Source: Liopterus haemorrhoidalis (taxonomy: Eukaryota > Arthropoda > Insecta > Coleoptera > Dytiscidae). Taken from it: 64,000 nucleotides of DNA. The notes under the pieces were generated by a model. That model had not been told where the DNA came from, did no database searches, and worked only from the letters and a program-made list of their open reading frames with translations. Each line of letters begins with the position of its first letter. Within the stretch, counting starts at the first letter, position 1. The DNA lies in the NCBI GenBank assembly GCA_963971575.1, contig OZ020615.1:64117379-64181378 (forward strand). Direction: 5' to 3'. The translations under genes and the position numbers were made by a program. Shown in pieces: positions 23,550 to 62,848 of this stretch.

Positions 23550-23860
23550 ATTAATTTTTTTTTTTAATTTTTGGCGCACAGCATCAATGGCTGTTTGCGC
23601 CAACACGAAACTTACATATATGTGTTGACATAAAGGGGCTTTTGCAGCTACATCAGCAGCTTCATTGCCTATTATAAAAGAGTACACGATGAGAGTGAAT
23701 AGATTCCCAATTCCTGGTATAATATTCTTGATGGTCAGATGGCGGGGCCTCTGTGATCGTGAGGCCTTTAGCGGCCATATCCAACGCCCTTCTAATATCC
23801 TATACGTCCGTATAATCGGTAATGATGGTAAATTCAAACTTGTATTTTAAAATATGCGAA
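23550..23860 (-). pseudogene. Retroelement RNase H remnant
   Basis: The minus strand shows IGNEAADVAAKAPL, the GNExAD motif of retrotransposon RNase H, preceded by diverged sequence with stops. About 300 bp, frameshifted and dead. Confidence 0.6.
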
Positions 23861-24130
23861 CACGAAAGCAGTGCGCATGCAACTTACAGTACACGAACGT
23901 GTTGCCGGTTGCAGTCCACTTTTATTCAGGCGTAAGAATTATAGCCAGGAAACTATATGTATAGAACGGGAAACGAATGAAAAAGAACGCACTGCTGCTA
24001 AAGCGCACCTATATGAATAGGACTTGTAATAAAGATGAAAGAACAGAATGATAAAGAAGTACTGGATAGGGAGATTGAACAAACGTAAAACAACAAAGAG
24101 AAAAACAAGACTAAATATGGCGCGATCAAC

Positions 24131-24280
24131 TGACAGATCTTGTAGTGGTATCCAAAATACCTTCCGACTTCCGGTTAGAATTTTTGGATTCTCCGTAGTT
24201 TATTTAGTCTAAAAATAATTTGGGGCTTTGATAGTTTAAACGCGTTCTAAGATTACGACAATTTTTACTGACCGCCAACA
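24131..24280. repeat. Satellite monomer fragment, minus orientation
   Basis: TTTTGGATTCTCCGTAGTTT and TAATTTGGGGCTTTGATAG are the complement of the 176-bp monomer at 6505-6560. Confidence 0.7.
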
Positions 24281-24284
24281 TATA

Positions 24285-25230
24285 CAGGGTGTTTGTTTGA
24301 AACGGGGCACCCCGAAAATATCCTTTATTTGTAAAGATACAAAAAATCTTCAGAACAAAAGTTAAACTAGACAAAAAGGCCCATCTAAAGGTTACTATAA
24401 GAATTCTGAGGCACTTCCGGTTTCACCGGAAATGATGTCAACTTTTGATCTAGCATAGGGAATCGATAATTTTATATTTTTTTCCTAAAAGTACATTAAA
24501 TTAGCTTTACAATGACACCAAAAAATCATATTTTTATGTTAACCATTTCTAAATGGCGACCAATTATTTACAAAATAATAATCAACATAAGTTTTACAAA
24601 GTAGAACGTAGCTAGCTTTGAAAACAATAAAAAAAGAAACAAAATATCTCTAAAATAAACTGTTATAACTAGTTATTATATGAAATAACATGTAATAACT
24701 TAAATTTTGATTTAAGAACGACGATAGAAGATTTAGAAGAAAGGGTTAGAAGTGCAATCCGGGATATTCAAGAGTGTACTCTTATAAGGTTGATGGAAGA
24801 GTTTTTATTAAGAATGAGAAAATGTGTAGACAATAATGGTGGTTTGATCGAACACTTGTATTTTTTTTTTTTTTAAATAATTGTAAAAAGTAATAGTTTT
24901 TTTTTCTAAATAGTCAAATAGTTTATTTTAGAGATATTTTGTTTTTTTTTTTATTGTTTTCAAAGCTTGCTACGTTCAATTTTGTAAAACTTATGTTGAT
25001 TATTATTTTGTAAATAAATGGTAGCCATTTTGAAATGGTTAACATAAAAATATCATTTTTTTGGTGTCAAAAGTTGACATCATTTCCGGTGAAACTGGAA
25101 GTGCCTCAGAATTCTTATAGTAACCTTTAGATGGGCCTTTTTGTCTAGTTTAACTTTTGTTCTGAAGATTTTTTGTATCATTACAAATAAAGGAGATTTT
25201 CGGGGTGCCCCGTTTCAAACAAACACCCTG
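24285..25230. mobile_element. Foldback transposon with long inverted arms, copy 1
   Basis: Ends CAGGGTGTTTGTTTGAAACG and its inverse, TA flanks. Arms of about 300 bp include GGGCACCCCGAAAAT and GCACTTCCGGTTTCACCGGA. No transposase. It lies inside another repeat: the flanks CGCCAACATA and TATAAGGGAGGTATTGTGAT join to match 54650-54690. Confidence 0.88.
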
Positions 25231-25351
25231 TATAAGGGAGGTATTGTGATCATACCGATTTTGACAATTCGAGATTTCGATAGATCTCCATGAATTGAGG
25301 TCTCTACATAACGTTTTGACTATTTTTAACATGATGTCTGTCGGTCTGTCT

Positions 25352-25402
<51 letters not shown>

Positions 25403-25860
25403 CGTCCATCTGTGTGTGTACACGTGCAAAACAAATTCGGCTAAAAGGATTTTTATGAAACATCATATTTAAGTTTTTGACATCTATGGCATGAGTTGAT
25501 CAACTTTTGGTAAAAATCGGTTGACTAGAAATGGGAGTTTACTCGTGTCGATTTTAAGATTTTTGCGAATATTTCATAACAGAAAAATATTTCGAAAAAA
25601 TGTATTTAACAAAAGTTGCTATAAAAGCAATAACTAACAACTTTTATTTGAGACATTTTTATAAAACGAAAAAAATTAAAGTAAAATTTTCGAAATTTTT
25701 TCTATCTAATTTTTCATACTTATATGATAAATAATATCTCTGTTAGAAAATATTGGGCCAAGTTATTTCTACTCTGCTGCTAGAATGTATTTTATACAAG
25801 TACATTGTGATGGCGGTCGGTCCTGTGGTGGCCACAGCTTATTTTCTTATATATTATTGT
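25231..25860. repeat. Dispersed repeat with (GTCT)n/(GTCC)n microsatellite
   Basis: Matches 54255-54690 in reverse (TTTGACTATTTTTAACATGA, GGTCCTGTGGTGGCCACAGC). The microsatellite spans 25335-25420. Confidence 0.72.
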
Positions 25861-26445
25861 AACCACGTAGAAGCATACTCAATCGAAAATTATATTTGTA
25901 AGGTGTAATACAGGTTTCTGCATTTGTATAATAATTGAGATTAGCTTGAGAAACCTTTCAAAAACATGTCGTGAAAATTAAATATACTTGTATACAGATA
26001 TTTTAAAAAATTAAGACGCCTAAAACTAGTACACCTAATTTTGTTTTTCACACACACTCAAAAATAAATATTTATATAAGGAATTCCCTTCAATTATATG
26101 AATTCCAATTTCCCATTCTGATATAAATGGAATTCCCCGAAATATTTCACTACAATACTGTATAGTTTTCATATGTCAAGTGTTTAGCTACCATTGGTGC
26201 TAGTGATATTTTTATGTGCAAACATAGAACTGTTCTTTCTAAGTATTTTACTGACAAGGTTTTTGGCTGGCTAGTAATTCTTCATAGCTATTATTTTTAT
26301 AAAAGCTTTTGAAATTTAAAACCAATAAATTTTTTATAAGAATTTGATGTTATTTGATTCTTAAGAGTTTTCTTTTATTCTGTTTGGTTTATATTTGCTC
26401 TTGAAATGTTTTTCTGTATTTTTAAAGGGTTTTTATTCTTTTCAG
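25861..26445. other. AT-rich intron sequence before the first visible Efa6 exon
   Basis: No repeat or coding feature recognised. The pyrimidine tract TTTTTATTCTTTTCAG ends at 26445 and serves as acceptor. Confidence 0.5.
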
Positions 26446-53260
<26,815 letters not shown>

Positions 53261-53437
53261 CGTGTTATGGGGGTGTTCTCTGCATGTGTCATATGAACAT
53301 TTGCGCATGTGCAACAATATCAAACGTTTCACCTTGAACATATTTAACTCCTATACAAACTAGACTAAATTCACTATTATGGACAACTAAAATAGAATGA
53401 TGCCACACGCAGAGCCAGATCTATGAACAAGTAAACC
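53261..53437 (+). other. Probable start of Efa6 3' UTR
   Basis: Follows the stop codon and precedes repeat sequence. No AATAAA is seen within it, so the transcript end is uncertain. AATAAA at about 55098 is one candidate farther on. Confidence 0.4.
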
Positions 53438-53545
53438 TGGATAAAAAACCCTTATACCGTCATTTTGTCGTCTGTCTGTCTGTTCGGTAAAAATTGGAGC
53501 CAAACGGCTCAATCTAGAAAGTTGTAATTTGGCATGCTTAAGGGC
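53438..53545. repeat. Fragment of hairpin-ended family
   Basis: ACCCTTATACCGTCATTTTG, a short CTGT run and TTTGGCATGCTTA match 7588-7700. Confidence 0.75.
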
Positions 53546-53958
53546 GTATCATACTAAAATGCTATCGAAGTTTTACTTTTTTAGGTTTTCTTCAGGATCC
53601 ACGTCTTTAGGTTTTGTCCTATCACACAGTATTTGAATATTTTTTAAGACTTGGAAATTTTTTGTTTGCGCATGCGTACGTCCTGTTATTATGACAGTTG
53701 ACAGTTTTATTTTGAAAGTTTATTTGTGAGGTTTCACTAAATTAATAGGGGAAGTATTTTAAGATTGCAGCGCTATTGTGGCATACTTGGAACCTTCAAT
53801 ATAGACATTCGTTACATATAAACAACGTGAATTTTAATGTTTACTGGTGGTTTTTGTAATTTTGCTACAATATTAATACTTGTTTTTATGCAATTATATT
53901 TTTATGCAAACATTTTTTATAAAAAAAAGCGCGATAGAATGTCTATTTCTGTAGTTCC

Positions 53959-54180
53959 TATGTCAATTAAAAATATTCCTTACGCTGTAAAACCGACTTT
54001 AGGTTGATAAGGTTATGATCATTATAATTAAGATATCATTTTACAATATGACATATGGCAAATGGATCAACATTTTAAAAAAGTGACATTTTTTAATACC
54101 AACATGACATACAGCTTCAAAGATGCAAACTATTGAAAACAAAATTCCCTCTTAGTTTGTTCTTACAAAAGTGAACCGTC
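53959..54180. mobile_element. Partial MITE of the AGCTGTTCAC family
   Basis: TTCCTTACGCTGTAAAACCG to TTGTTCTTACAAAAGTGAAC matches 32740-32955; the left end is missing. Confidence 0.8.
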
Positions 54181-54254
54181 TATATCCCCTAAAAATATAA
54201 ACAAAAATGTGCTCATCGAAAAGAAAAAAATTGTTTTTAAATTCTGAGTAGGGT

Positions 54255-54690
54255 CCACAGGACCTACCGCCATCACAAAGTACTTGTTTAATTTATGCTG
54301 CTTGTTTATTTAAAAATGTCTGAAATAAAAGTTGTTGTTGCTTTTATAGCAACTTTTGTTAAATAATTTTTTTTGAAATATTTCTTTGTTGTGAAATATT
54401 CGCAAAAATCTTAAAACCGACACGAGTAAACATTTCTAGCTAACCGATTTTTATCAAAAGTTGATCAACTCGTGCCATTGATATCAAAAGCTTAAATATG
54501 AAGTTTCATAAAAATCCTTTTAGCCGAATTTGCTCTGCACGTGTACACAGACAGACAGACCGACAGACATCATGCTAAAAATAGTCAAAACGTTATGTAG
54601 GGACCTCAATTCGTGGAGATCCATCGTAATCTCGAAATATCAAAATCGGTATGATCACAATACCTTCCTTAAATATGTTGGCCGTCGGTA
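54255..54690. repeat. Dispersed repeat (GGTCCTGTGG family), reverse copy
   Basis: Complement of 25231-25850, with short GACAGACAGAC runs. Shows the unoccupied target of the foldback element at 24285. Confidence 0.75.
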
Positions 54691-55401
54691 AAAACAAAAT
54701 TAATTCTGTTTTAATTTAAGTTATTAAAAAAGTGTTCAAGTGTTGTAAATGTGGGATTGTTGCACTGTGTTGTCGTTCATAAAATGCTTGCTCTGTTCGG
54801 TGTGTCACAGTGAACTGTTTTATAGTAATAGTGCAATGGTTTCTTTCATAGTACAGATAACATCCACAGAACAGTATTATTTATAACACAGTTCATTATC
54901 TCTGGTGCTAGGCTTTCTATTTCTCAAGCTTCTTCAATTTCTGTTAGACAGTCACTATGTTTTGGTGTTTTTACAAAAGGGTGACCATTTTACTAAAAAA
55001 TTTAACATAATACCAAAGAAATTTAGTAAAGGTATTGTTTTAATCTATTTACTTTTGTCACTGGCTTTTGTCATACATATACAGTTGAGAAAACAAAATA
55101 AAGGCTCATAAAATAGATTTAGGTAAAAAATTAAGAGGATGCTGCAGTTTTTATACTTGTATTCAATATTTTTTATTCAAATTAATGGTGTTTAAAGAAA
55201 TTTTAAGATAGATCCCTCAAAAGGTAGTAGTGTGGCACTTTATAAATCAAACAAATCAACCAGTTCCTTTGCCGCCTCTTCGTCTATATGTTATGAATTG
55301 TTTTCATATATATTTTCACTAATTTTCCAAAATTATATTCAAACGGACTTAATACACAAACCACGCACATTCAATAAAACCACAATTTTAAAATATGGCT
55401 A
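54691..55401. other. No gene recognised downstream of Efa6
   Basis: AT-rich; short open frames at 54905-55111 and 55232-55432 have no recognisable content. Could include distal 3' UTR. Confidence 0.35.
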
Positions 55402-55808
55402 CAGTCTGTTCCAAACGCTTAAGCGGAACTAGATTTTGCAATCTAGTTACTTTCATCGTTTAAATCGTGCCTTTCGGCCGTTTTGTTTAAGCTTTGTAAA
55501 TCAAACTTACAATAAACATTTTTTGGTTAAGGTTAATATCATTTTAAAATGTCATTTTCTTTATATTTTGATTTTTTGTGTCATTCTTAATACAAATTTC
55601 CCATTTATTTATTTTTTTGTCATTAAAATATCTAAAAAAAATATTTAATTTGACATATGACATATCGTTTCCATGGTTTCATTGTTGGAATTTAAAATTT
55701 TGACATCCCAACGTGATAAATGAAATATCCCAAGCAAGGTCCCTTCTCGTGACAACCTAAAAGAACTAAATTCCCATTTAGTTCCGCTTAACCGTTTGGA
55801 ACAGACTG
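55402..55808 (+). mobile_element. 407-bp MITE, copy E
   Basis: TA at 55400-55401 and 55809-55810; 407 bp; a few substitutions from copies A and D. Confidence 0.95.
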
Positions 55809-56155
55809 TACTTTACTTTATTTTTTTAAAGAACGAAGTAGATGGCGCTGCGAACGCGGCCAGTTTCACACTGTCTCAAATTAAAATTTATAATTTAAAA
55901 TTAAATAAATTTTGCGGTAAATTCAAATTTGACGTTTCTAAATTAATGTTTTTAAAAAAGTTATAATTTAAATGCATAAAATTGCTATTATTCTTAGTTT
56001 TTAAATAAATTGTGAAATATAGATTAATGAACAGTTCAGTAATTAAAACTAATTAAAAATAAGTTCAATAATTCTATTTTCTTATTATCAAATAATTTAA
56101 AATTTAATTAAAATATATTAATATCTTTGAAATTATTTTGCAATGGTCCAATATT

Positions 56156-56420
56156 AATGCAGACACCTTTATTTTGGGCGTTTGCCATTGCTGATAGTAC
56201 TAGGCTAGAATAGTACAATATAATGAGTATTAATATCAAAAAGATATAATACTTCAAGAATAATATAAAAAAATAAAAAATATAAAAAAATAATAATATT
56301 TTTTTTTAATATTATTCTTGAAGTATTATATCTTTTTGATATTAATACTCATTATATTGTACTATTCTAGCCTAGTACTATCAGCAATGGCAAACGTCCA
56401 AAATAAAGGTGTCTGCATTA
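56156..56420. mobile_element. Near-perfect hairpin MITE
   Basis: Arms of about 115 bp: TAATGCAGACACCTTTATTT, GCCATTGCTGATAGTACTAG, ATACTTCAAGAATAATAT, mirrored with a single mismatch I can see (GGGCGTTT versus GGACGTTT). The AT-only loop is about 30 bp. Confidence 0.9.
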
Positions 56421-56859
56421 AAATATATTATTCATACAAACCTGTCACATATAAAAAATAATATAACAATTGAAAATTTAATTAAAATTTATTATTTATA
56501 CAAAACTTATAAAAAATAATTAAGAAAAATATATAAAATATTGGAAATCAGTCCGAATCATCAATGGATTCTTCTTGACTTCAAGTTTATATTTAATCAA
56601 CACTATAACACAACACAAATTATTAATATGGCGCTCGTTGACAGCAAAGCATATGACAGTTGACAGCAAAACAACTGTTGTGTTTGGTACCAGAGGCGTA
56701 CGTACATTAATTCATTTTCAGACGACTTCATTTTAAAATATTTCTCTTAATATATATATATATTCTAAATTAATTTCAAATCTATTTATTCAGTGGCTTT
56801 TATATTCTAACATTATTTAAACATATACCTCCGTTTTACTTGAAATAATAGGTATAGAT

Positions 56860-57180
56860 CGTTCAAAGGTGAGTTTGCAGTATAGCTTTTATGGCAAATG
56901 GGAGCGGTGTTGCCAAATGTTGTAAAAGTGTCAAATGTGTCAATTATAATAATATGAAAAGCTCGTATGATTTACAAAAATCAGCTCTTATAAAACTCAA
57001 AATAACACTCAACAAAAACAAATGGCCATTTGTAGAATACTGCGTCTTCACAGATCAGCGCGTTTTAGAGCTGGCAACGTCGACAAGCAAGAAAATGATA
57101 GTGTCATTGTGTAAACCCATTAGAGAGTATGAAAAAGAACTACTCCATATGCCCTGTACTGCAAACTCACCTTTGAACGC
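56860..57180 (+). mobile_element. Inverted-repeat element with a 98-residue open frame
   Basis: Ends CGTTCAAAGGTGAGTTTGCA and exact inverse. An open frame at 56891-57187 fills the interior (MANGSGVAKCCKSVKCVNYN, later KWPFVEYCVFTDQRVLELAT). I do not recognise it, and no other copy in the window tests it. Confidence 0.6.
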
Positions 57181-57189
57181 ACTATAGTA

Positions 57190-57686
57190 ATATATTCACT
57201 ATAAACTTAGTTTGTACGCCTGTTTACAAATTTGGGTTAAAATAACAGAGACAAATAGAATAAATTGAGACAGAAATATATTTTTCTATTCGCGACTGCA
57301 AATAACAGTGAGACATCTGGTGTTGACTGGCTAAATTAAACAGAAGCGTATATTTGGATAATATTTGTAGCGTATTGTGCTGCAGTTTATGTGAATTAAG
57401 AAGTATTTTAAAATATAGTGACTTAATTACAGTGCTTTTTGGCCGAAATATGGTTTGAACAGATAAATATTAAGAAAAAACTTTTGACATATACGCTTCT
57501 CGTCCGGCATCAGCTGTTGTAGCAGCGCCGCCAACGCTAGTTTCAGTCGCGAATAGTGTAGACTTTTCCACGTTCTTACCCAATCAAAAACAAGATCGAA
57601 ATAGCTCCTATATGGCCCACACTCCATTCTTAAAAAAAATCAAGCAAATATCTGTCGGCCATATAGCCCTCACCTATAAATTTTTA
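57190..57686. other. No gene recognised
   Basis: Contains a CG-containing patch around 57490-57560 with an open minus-strand frame of 66 residues, not recognisable. Confidence 0.35.
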
Positions 57687-57864
57687 TAGTCTGTTTTTTT
57701 GGTTTAAGCGGAAGATTTTGAAAACTAATATCTTTTAACGATTAAATAAAGTTTTTGATAATTTGTTTAGCAATAGTCCACTTCAATCGTTACAAAATAA
57801 GCTTGCGACAACTTGATAAAATAAAAATTCCATTTAGTTTCGCTTAAACATTTGAAATAGCCTA
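57687..57864. mobile_element. Decayed copy of the 182-bp MITE family
   Basis: TAGTCTGTTTTTTTGGTTTA and the far end TTTAGTTTCGCTTAAACATT resemble 43791-43972 in order and length but with many changes. Confidence 0.65.
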
Positions 57865-58569
57865 TACGTCTTTTGCGTAAACTGCAGAATCTTCATAAAA
57901 TGGTCATCCTTTAACTATGGTGTATTATTTGTTGTGTTTGGTCCAGGTAAAGTATTTCTTAGATATTATTGTAGATATTAACTGATATTTTGGAAGTTCC
58001 TGGATTATATGGTCACCTGTCTTACGGGGAACACCTCTGTAAAGAAACATCTTTACTACTGCACTCAAAAATCAACCATCAACAATTCCTTGTGAATAAA
58101 ACAATTTCGATGCTCAAAGGCTAATGAGAGTTTTGACGAGTTTCATGTGTCAATGAAAAAAAAATAAAAAAAAAAAAAAATACAATAGTGTGATATTTTT
58201 GAAACCTTTAGATTTTTACTGTAGGTTAAGAACTTCAATTTAGTCTCCAAAATGTATTGTAATAGTTATTTTTAAAATAGATACCAATGTTAAGGTATAC
58301 TCTCTTAGGTTAATATTATTTATATCGTAATTTGTAAATAACACATAGGATTTAGTCAATTAAACGTACGAGTTGTATCAAAAAATAACCGGATGTCATA
58401 AAACTATATTTAAAAAAAATATATTCTAGACAGTGTCGTATGGTGTGCAGAAACATTTTATGCGCCCTAAGATTGGCAATACTTAATTAAAATTCCGACA
58501 TTTATTTGAGGAATATTTTAGAACATCAACAATACAACAAAAAATAGTTTTTATAACAAGAAACCAGTG

Positions 58570-59093
58570 GCGAAGGGAAACCTCCGCTAGACTTGCCCTC
58601 CCATAAAAAATATATTTAAAGAAAAATGTAAATTAAAAAAAAAAAATTTAAATATTTAGATAAATCTTCAAAAATACATCAAATTATGTTTTATACAAAT
58701 TTTTGTCCAAGGCTTGCTTTACAAGTTACGAATTAATTATCATGACCATGGAAACGTTACATATAAGTATGAAAACATTGAGACTTGGAAAAATTTTAAA
58801 TAATTTTACAAAAAAATTTCGAAATTTTTCGTTTTATCAAAAAACGTCTCAAATAAAAGTTAATAGTTATTGCATTTATAGTAACTTTTGTTCAATAAAT
58901 TTTTTCGAAATATTTTTCTGTTGCTAAATATTCGCAAAAATCTTAAAATCGACACGAGTAAACTCCCATTTCTAGTCAACCGATTTTTATAAAAAACAAT
59001 AGGGTTCTTCCTATTTAATAGGAGAATTTTTTAGTACCAGAACGAACTCATTAAGTTAAACCGTTTTTGAGTTATCGTGTATACACACAGACA

Positions 59094-59136
<43 letters not shown>

Positions 59137-59275
59137 GGACGGCACTTCGAAAATAGGTTTTTTGGATTCCCTGGACCATGAAACGTGGTCATCCGTCAAA
59201 ATCTCGACATCGAAAATTTTCGCGATTACAATACTTGCCCCTTATATATTAAGGTCGGGCAAGTAAAAATATATA
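58570..59275. repeat. Dispersed repeat with (CA)n, reverse copy of 10500-11040
   Basis: AACCTCCGCTAGACTTGCCC, ACGTGGTCATCCGTCAAAAT and a (CA)n tract at 59086-59134. A piece of another dispersed repeat (58735-58990) is embedded. Confidence 0.7.
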
Positions 59276-60670
59276 CAGTGAATTTATTTTTTAATGCAAC
59301 ATGTACTATGTTATTATCATGGATACAGTTTTTGACAGCAATATAAATCGTGTTCATTTTCATTTGCAACATAGAAAAAACCATATTTACTAGCAAAATC
59401 AAAATATTTTATTGAAAATACTAATTTAAAAAAAAATAATAACAATAAATAAATAACTAATAAAAACTTATAATAAATGTTCAAAAGTTTCTCCGTTTAC
59501 TTGCATACAAATGTTAAGCAATCATAAAAATGATTCAAAACATTCAGCAATTGCTCTTGAGGTATATTGTTGGATGCTTGAACAATTTTGTCTTGCAGTT
59601 CAGCAACATCCCTAAGTTCTCCATTATATACTTTGGCCTTTAAATATCCCCAATAAAAAAAATCATTGAGTGCCAAATCCGGAGATCTCGCTGGCCAATT
59701 CATCGACCCTCTTCCAATACTTCCTATTTAGGAAAGTTCTATATAAATATTCTTTAACTATTCTAGAATAATGGACTTGTGCGCCATCATGTTGAAACCA
59801 TACTTGTCCATTAATATTCAGGTTTCGCAACGCAGGTAATATTTGGTTTTGCAAAAGGGCTAGATATTTTGCGGCATTAAGGTTACCGTCAATAAAAAAA
59901 GGCCCTATAATATTGGTTTCTATTATCCCTGCACAAACATTTAATTTTTGCGGCCTTTGAGTTCGGGAGGAATGAAACAAATGTAAATTTTCTCGAATCC
60001 AGTATCTAAAATTTTGTCTGTGCACTTCACCATTTAGAGTAAACGTTGCTTCGTCAGTAAATAAAATTCATTGAAGCATTATTGGGTCGGAATTAATTTT
60101 TTCAAACATTTCAAAACAAAAATCCATACGTACTGCTGCGTTCCTTTCTAACAATTCTTGATGATTTTGAAATTTGTTTGATCGAAACTTTTCTTTTTTT
60201 AAGAAGTTAAAAACAGATCCAATACTGACACCAACGGTTTGTGCAATTGATCTTAAAGTATTTTGATTGTTTTCTTCCACTTGTAATAATATTTCCAACT
60301 GCTTCTCTTCTGTAAGCACGTGGGATGTTGTTCTTTTTTTTATTATGTTTTGACTAAAGACATCCTTCGCGATGTAATTTATTAACTAGTCTTGAAATTG
60401 TAGAGGGATTTGGTATTGGCCGATCTGGATAAGTTGCACTAAATACAGCAGAAATTTCTCTTAAACTCACTTGGGAGTTGTACCAAGTTACCATCATTAT
60501 TTTTGCTTCATCTGTATACATGTTGATTAATTTTTAAATCAGCAATGAGCAAAAGTATACACACTAACTGTCTAAGTTGCAAATGAAAATGAACACGATT
60601 TATATTGCTGTCAAAAACTGTATCTATGGTAATGATATAGTACATGTTGCATTAAAAAATAAATTCACTG
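59276..60670 (-). mobile_element. Second DD~40D Tc1/mariner-type transposon with ~95-bp inverted repeats
   Basis: The arms read CAGTGAATTTATTTTTTAAT, then CAACATGTACTATG and GACAGCAATATAAATCGTGT, mirrored to 60670, with TA on both sides. Minus-strand transposase pieces: MLTEEKQLEILLQVEENNQN (HTH), LFTDEATFTLNGEVH, VWFQHDGAQVHYS and MNWPARSPDLALNDFFYWGY. One frameshift lies between the last two pieces and stops lie near the N-terminal half. The family is the same broad group as 475-1784 but clearly a different lineage. Confidence 0.87.
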
Positions 60671-61150
60671 TATTACTGTTTATAGAATTATAAACATCCC
60701 GAAGGGAAATTTTTATACTATATGTCACTTGATTAATTGATGAAATTGCCATTTCTTTTGCTAAATAATCAGCCTTCTCGTTCCCTAAAGATATTCCCTG
60801 ATGAGATTTGATCCACAGAAATAACAAAGATAAACCGTTAGTCTAAGCTCTACATATATAATTTGTGCAATATGTTGTATATCAAAATCTCTTGAATGAA
60901 GGTGGCTATTTGCTATAGTTTTAAGAGCGCTTTGGCAGTCGCTTATAATTACCTAATTTTTCGAAATTTTACTGTTTACACAGTATTTTAAATCTTCTTT
61001 AATAGCGTATAATACGGCCGAATAACTTGAAAATTGAGATGGTAGGGGAAATATTTTGTTTGTTTTCGTAAATGGACAATAGAAGGCGGCTACAGAGACG
61101 TTTATGTTTCGCGTAAAAACAAAAAAAAAAAAAATTGAACCCTCCTTAAC
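60671..61150 (-). pseudogene. LINE RNase H domain remnant
   Basis: Minus strand: VSVAAFYCPFTKTNKIFPLP, SSYSAVLYAIKEDLKYC, VIISDCQSALKTIA, then WIKSHQGISLGNEKADYLAK. These are the RNase H segments (Glu helix, Asp-containing SDCQSAL, GNEKAD) in order with one stop between. The DNA transposon at 59276 forms its downstream edge. Confidence 0.8.
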
Positions 61151-61195
61151 TCTTTTAGACATTTGACAGTCGCTTTTACATAAGCTTCTAAATTA

Positions 61196-61320
61196 TTGTT
61201 AATTATTTTACAAACATCGCTTCAACGAGGTTTTCAGTTTTGAAAAAGTCACACGGGGCCAAGTCAGGTGAGTATGGTGGCTGGGGAAACGCCAAATTTT
61301 TTTGTTGGGTAATTTTAGAA
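61196..61320 (-). pseudogene. mariner transposase fragment
   Basis: Minus strand shows LAFPQPPYSPDLAPCDFFKT, the third-Asp motif of a mariner, with nothing else preserved around it. Confidence 0.65.
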
Positions 61321-61439
61321 TATTTTTTTTTCTAATTACGTTTAATGACGCTAGGATATTTTTTGATTCAAATCTCGTAAAAATAATCACTCATAAAAAT
61401 TTTAGATGAAAAAGATTTTTAAATATCTCCAATTTATAA

Positions 61440-61500
61440 AGTGATGTGAAGTGGAAGAACGGTTAGCTACGTAGCATAGAATTCTGGTTCAATTCCCGCT
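61440..61500 (+). repeat. tRNA-like SINE relic
   Basis: GGAAGAACGGTTAGCTACGT followed by CTGGTTCAATTCCCGC resembles A and B boxes of a tRNA, but the stems do not close. Confidence 0.45.
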
Positions 61501-62229
61501 TATAAAATTTTGATCTTTGAATAATATGCAAACACCTATGCAGGCAATATGATAATTAATTATAAAAAATGACAAGGATAGTGTCGAAACGTCACGCCAG
61601 TGTGACTTTCATATGCCGGAATAAAAAAAAAAACAACTGTTCTTATATTATGCAAAACAAAAAGATAAAAAGCACTATGGACTGTTCCAAATTTACCCTT
61701 TTACAAATAAAATACTTTTGTAAGTCAAATTCAACCTTTTACAAACCAAATATATCAAACATTTAAAAAAAAATTAATTTGTTGGTCAATTTTTACCTTT
61801 AAATTGCTGACTATTCCACTGGTTTGTAAAAATTGGAGTTATTTAATATATTTTTATTTTAAAATGTGTAAAATCGAGTGATTTTGTAAATAGTTTAACT
61901 AATTTATCGCACTCATATTGAATTTGTATCAGACACTTCTTGCAAAAACATCAATATACACGTATTTTCTCTCAAAAATAAAATTTATGGTCAGACTATT
62001 TAGAGATTCTCATGGCTCATAGAACTATTAAGGTATCTTTCTACTTCCTAAAAATGTTCCTATTGGAAAACAAAATTATAATTTTTTTTATAATGTGAAT
62101 ACTATTAATTGCCAAATTTATTTATTAGGATATATGAGAGCTTTGGGCCAATTTAACATATTGAATACGGGTTTGAACACGTCTTATTCATGTAGATTAA
62201 GAATTTTTCCGGTTCCATTAGGGTTCGGG
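61501..62229. other. No gene recognised
   Basis: AT-rich sequence. Open frames of about 60 residues have no recognisable content. Confidence 0.35.
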
Positions 62230-62632
62230 TCTCGAGACAGTTTTTTTGTTTTTTTTTTGCATTTTTATTTTGTTTAAATTATTTTTTCAAAATTCTAGTT
62301 ATATTTGGGCAAATGTTGCATTTATTTTTAAAAGCGTAAATTTAATAACCAGTGGAAATTTTTGAAATTGAATACACAGAGGGGCGGAGTTATGACTTAA
62401 AACAACCAATGGAAGCCATAGGCGCAATTTTCAAAATATTAATGAACCTTGTTATATAAAAAAAAAATACTGCACATATTTAGAAATCTAAATAATGGTA
62501 TTAGGCATTCGAATTAAAATTTTAAAAAATATATATTTTAACATAAAATTTGTTTTGGCGTCCCAAATAATCATCATTCTCTTACTAAATACCTGCGAAA
62601 CCCTGAAATATGTGAAAATTTACAGTTCAGTT
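62230..62632 (-). repeat. Partial copy of hairpin-ended family (type 3)
   Basis: Complement of 17800-18200: GTTATGACTTAAAACAACCA, CATTCTCTTACTAAATACCT, GCGAAACCCTGAAATATGTG. Confidence 0.75.
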
Positions 62633-62848
62633 AGTTAAAATTTTTGGCGCACAGCAACAAAGTCTATTTGCGCCTAAAAATTCACTCTTACATGACAATT
62701 TCAAAGGTGCAAACTATTAAAATCAAAATTTCCTATTAGTTTGTTTTTACAAAAGTGAACTGCATATAGATAAAATATTTTATTAAATTTATTTTGGTTG
62801 CCTTTCTCAACAGAATTATTTACAGAAATTTTCCCGCTGGGTGTTTAA

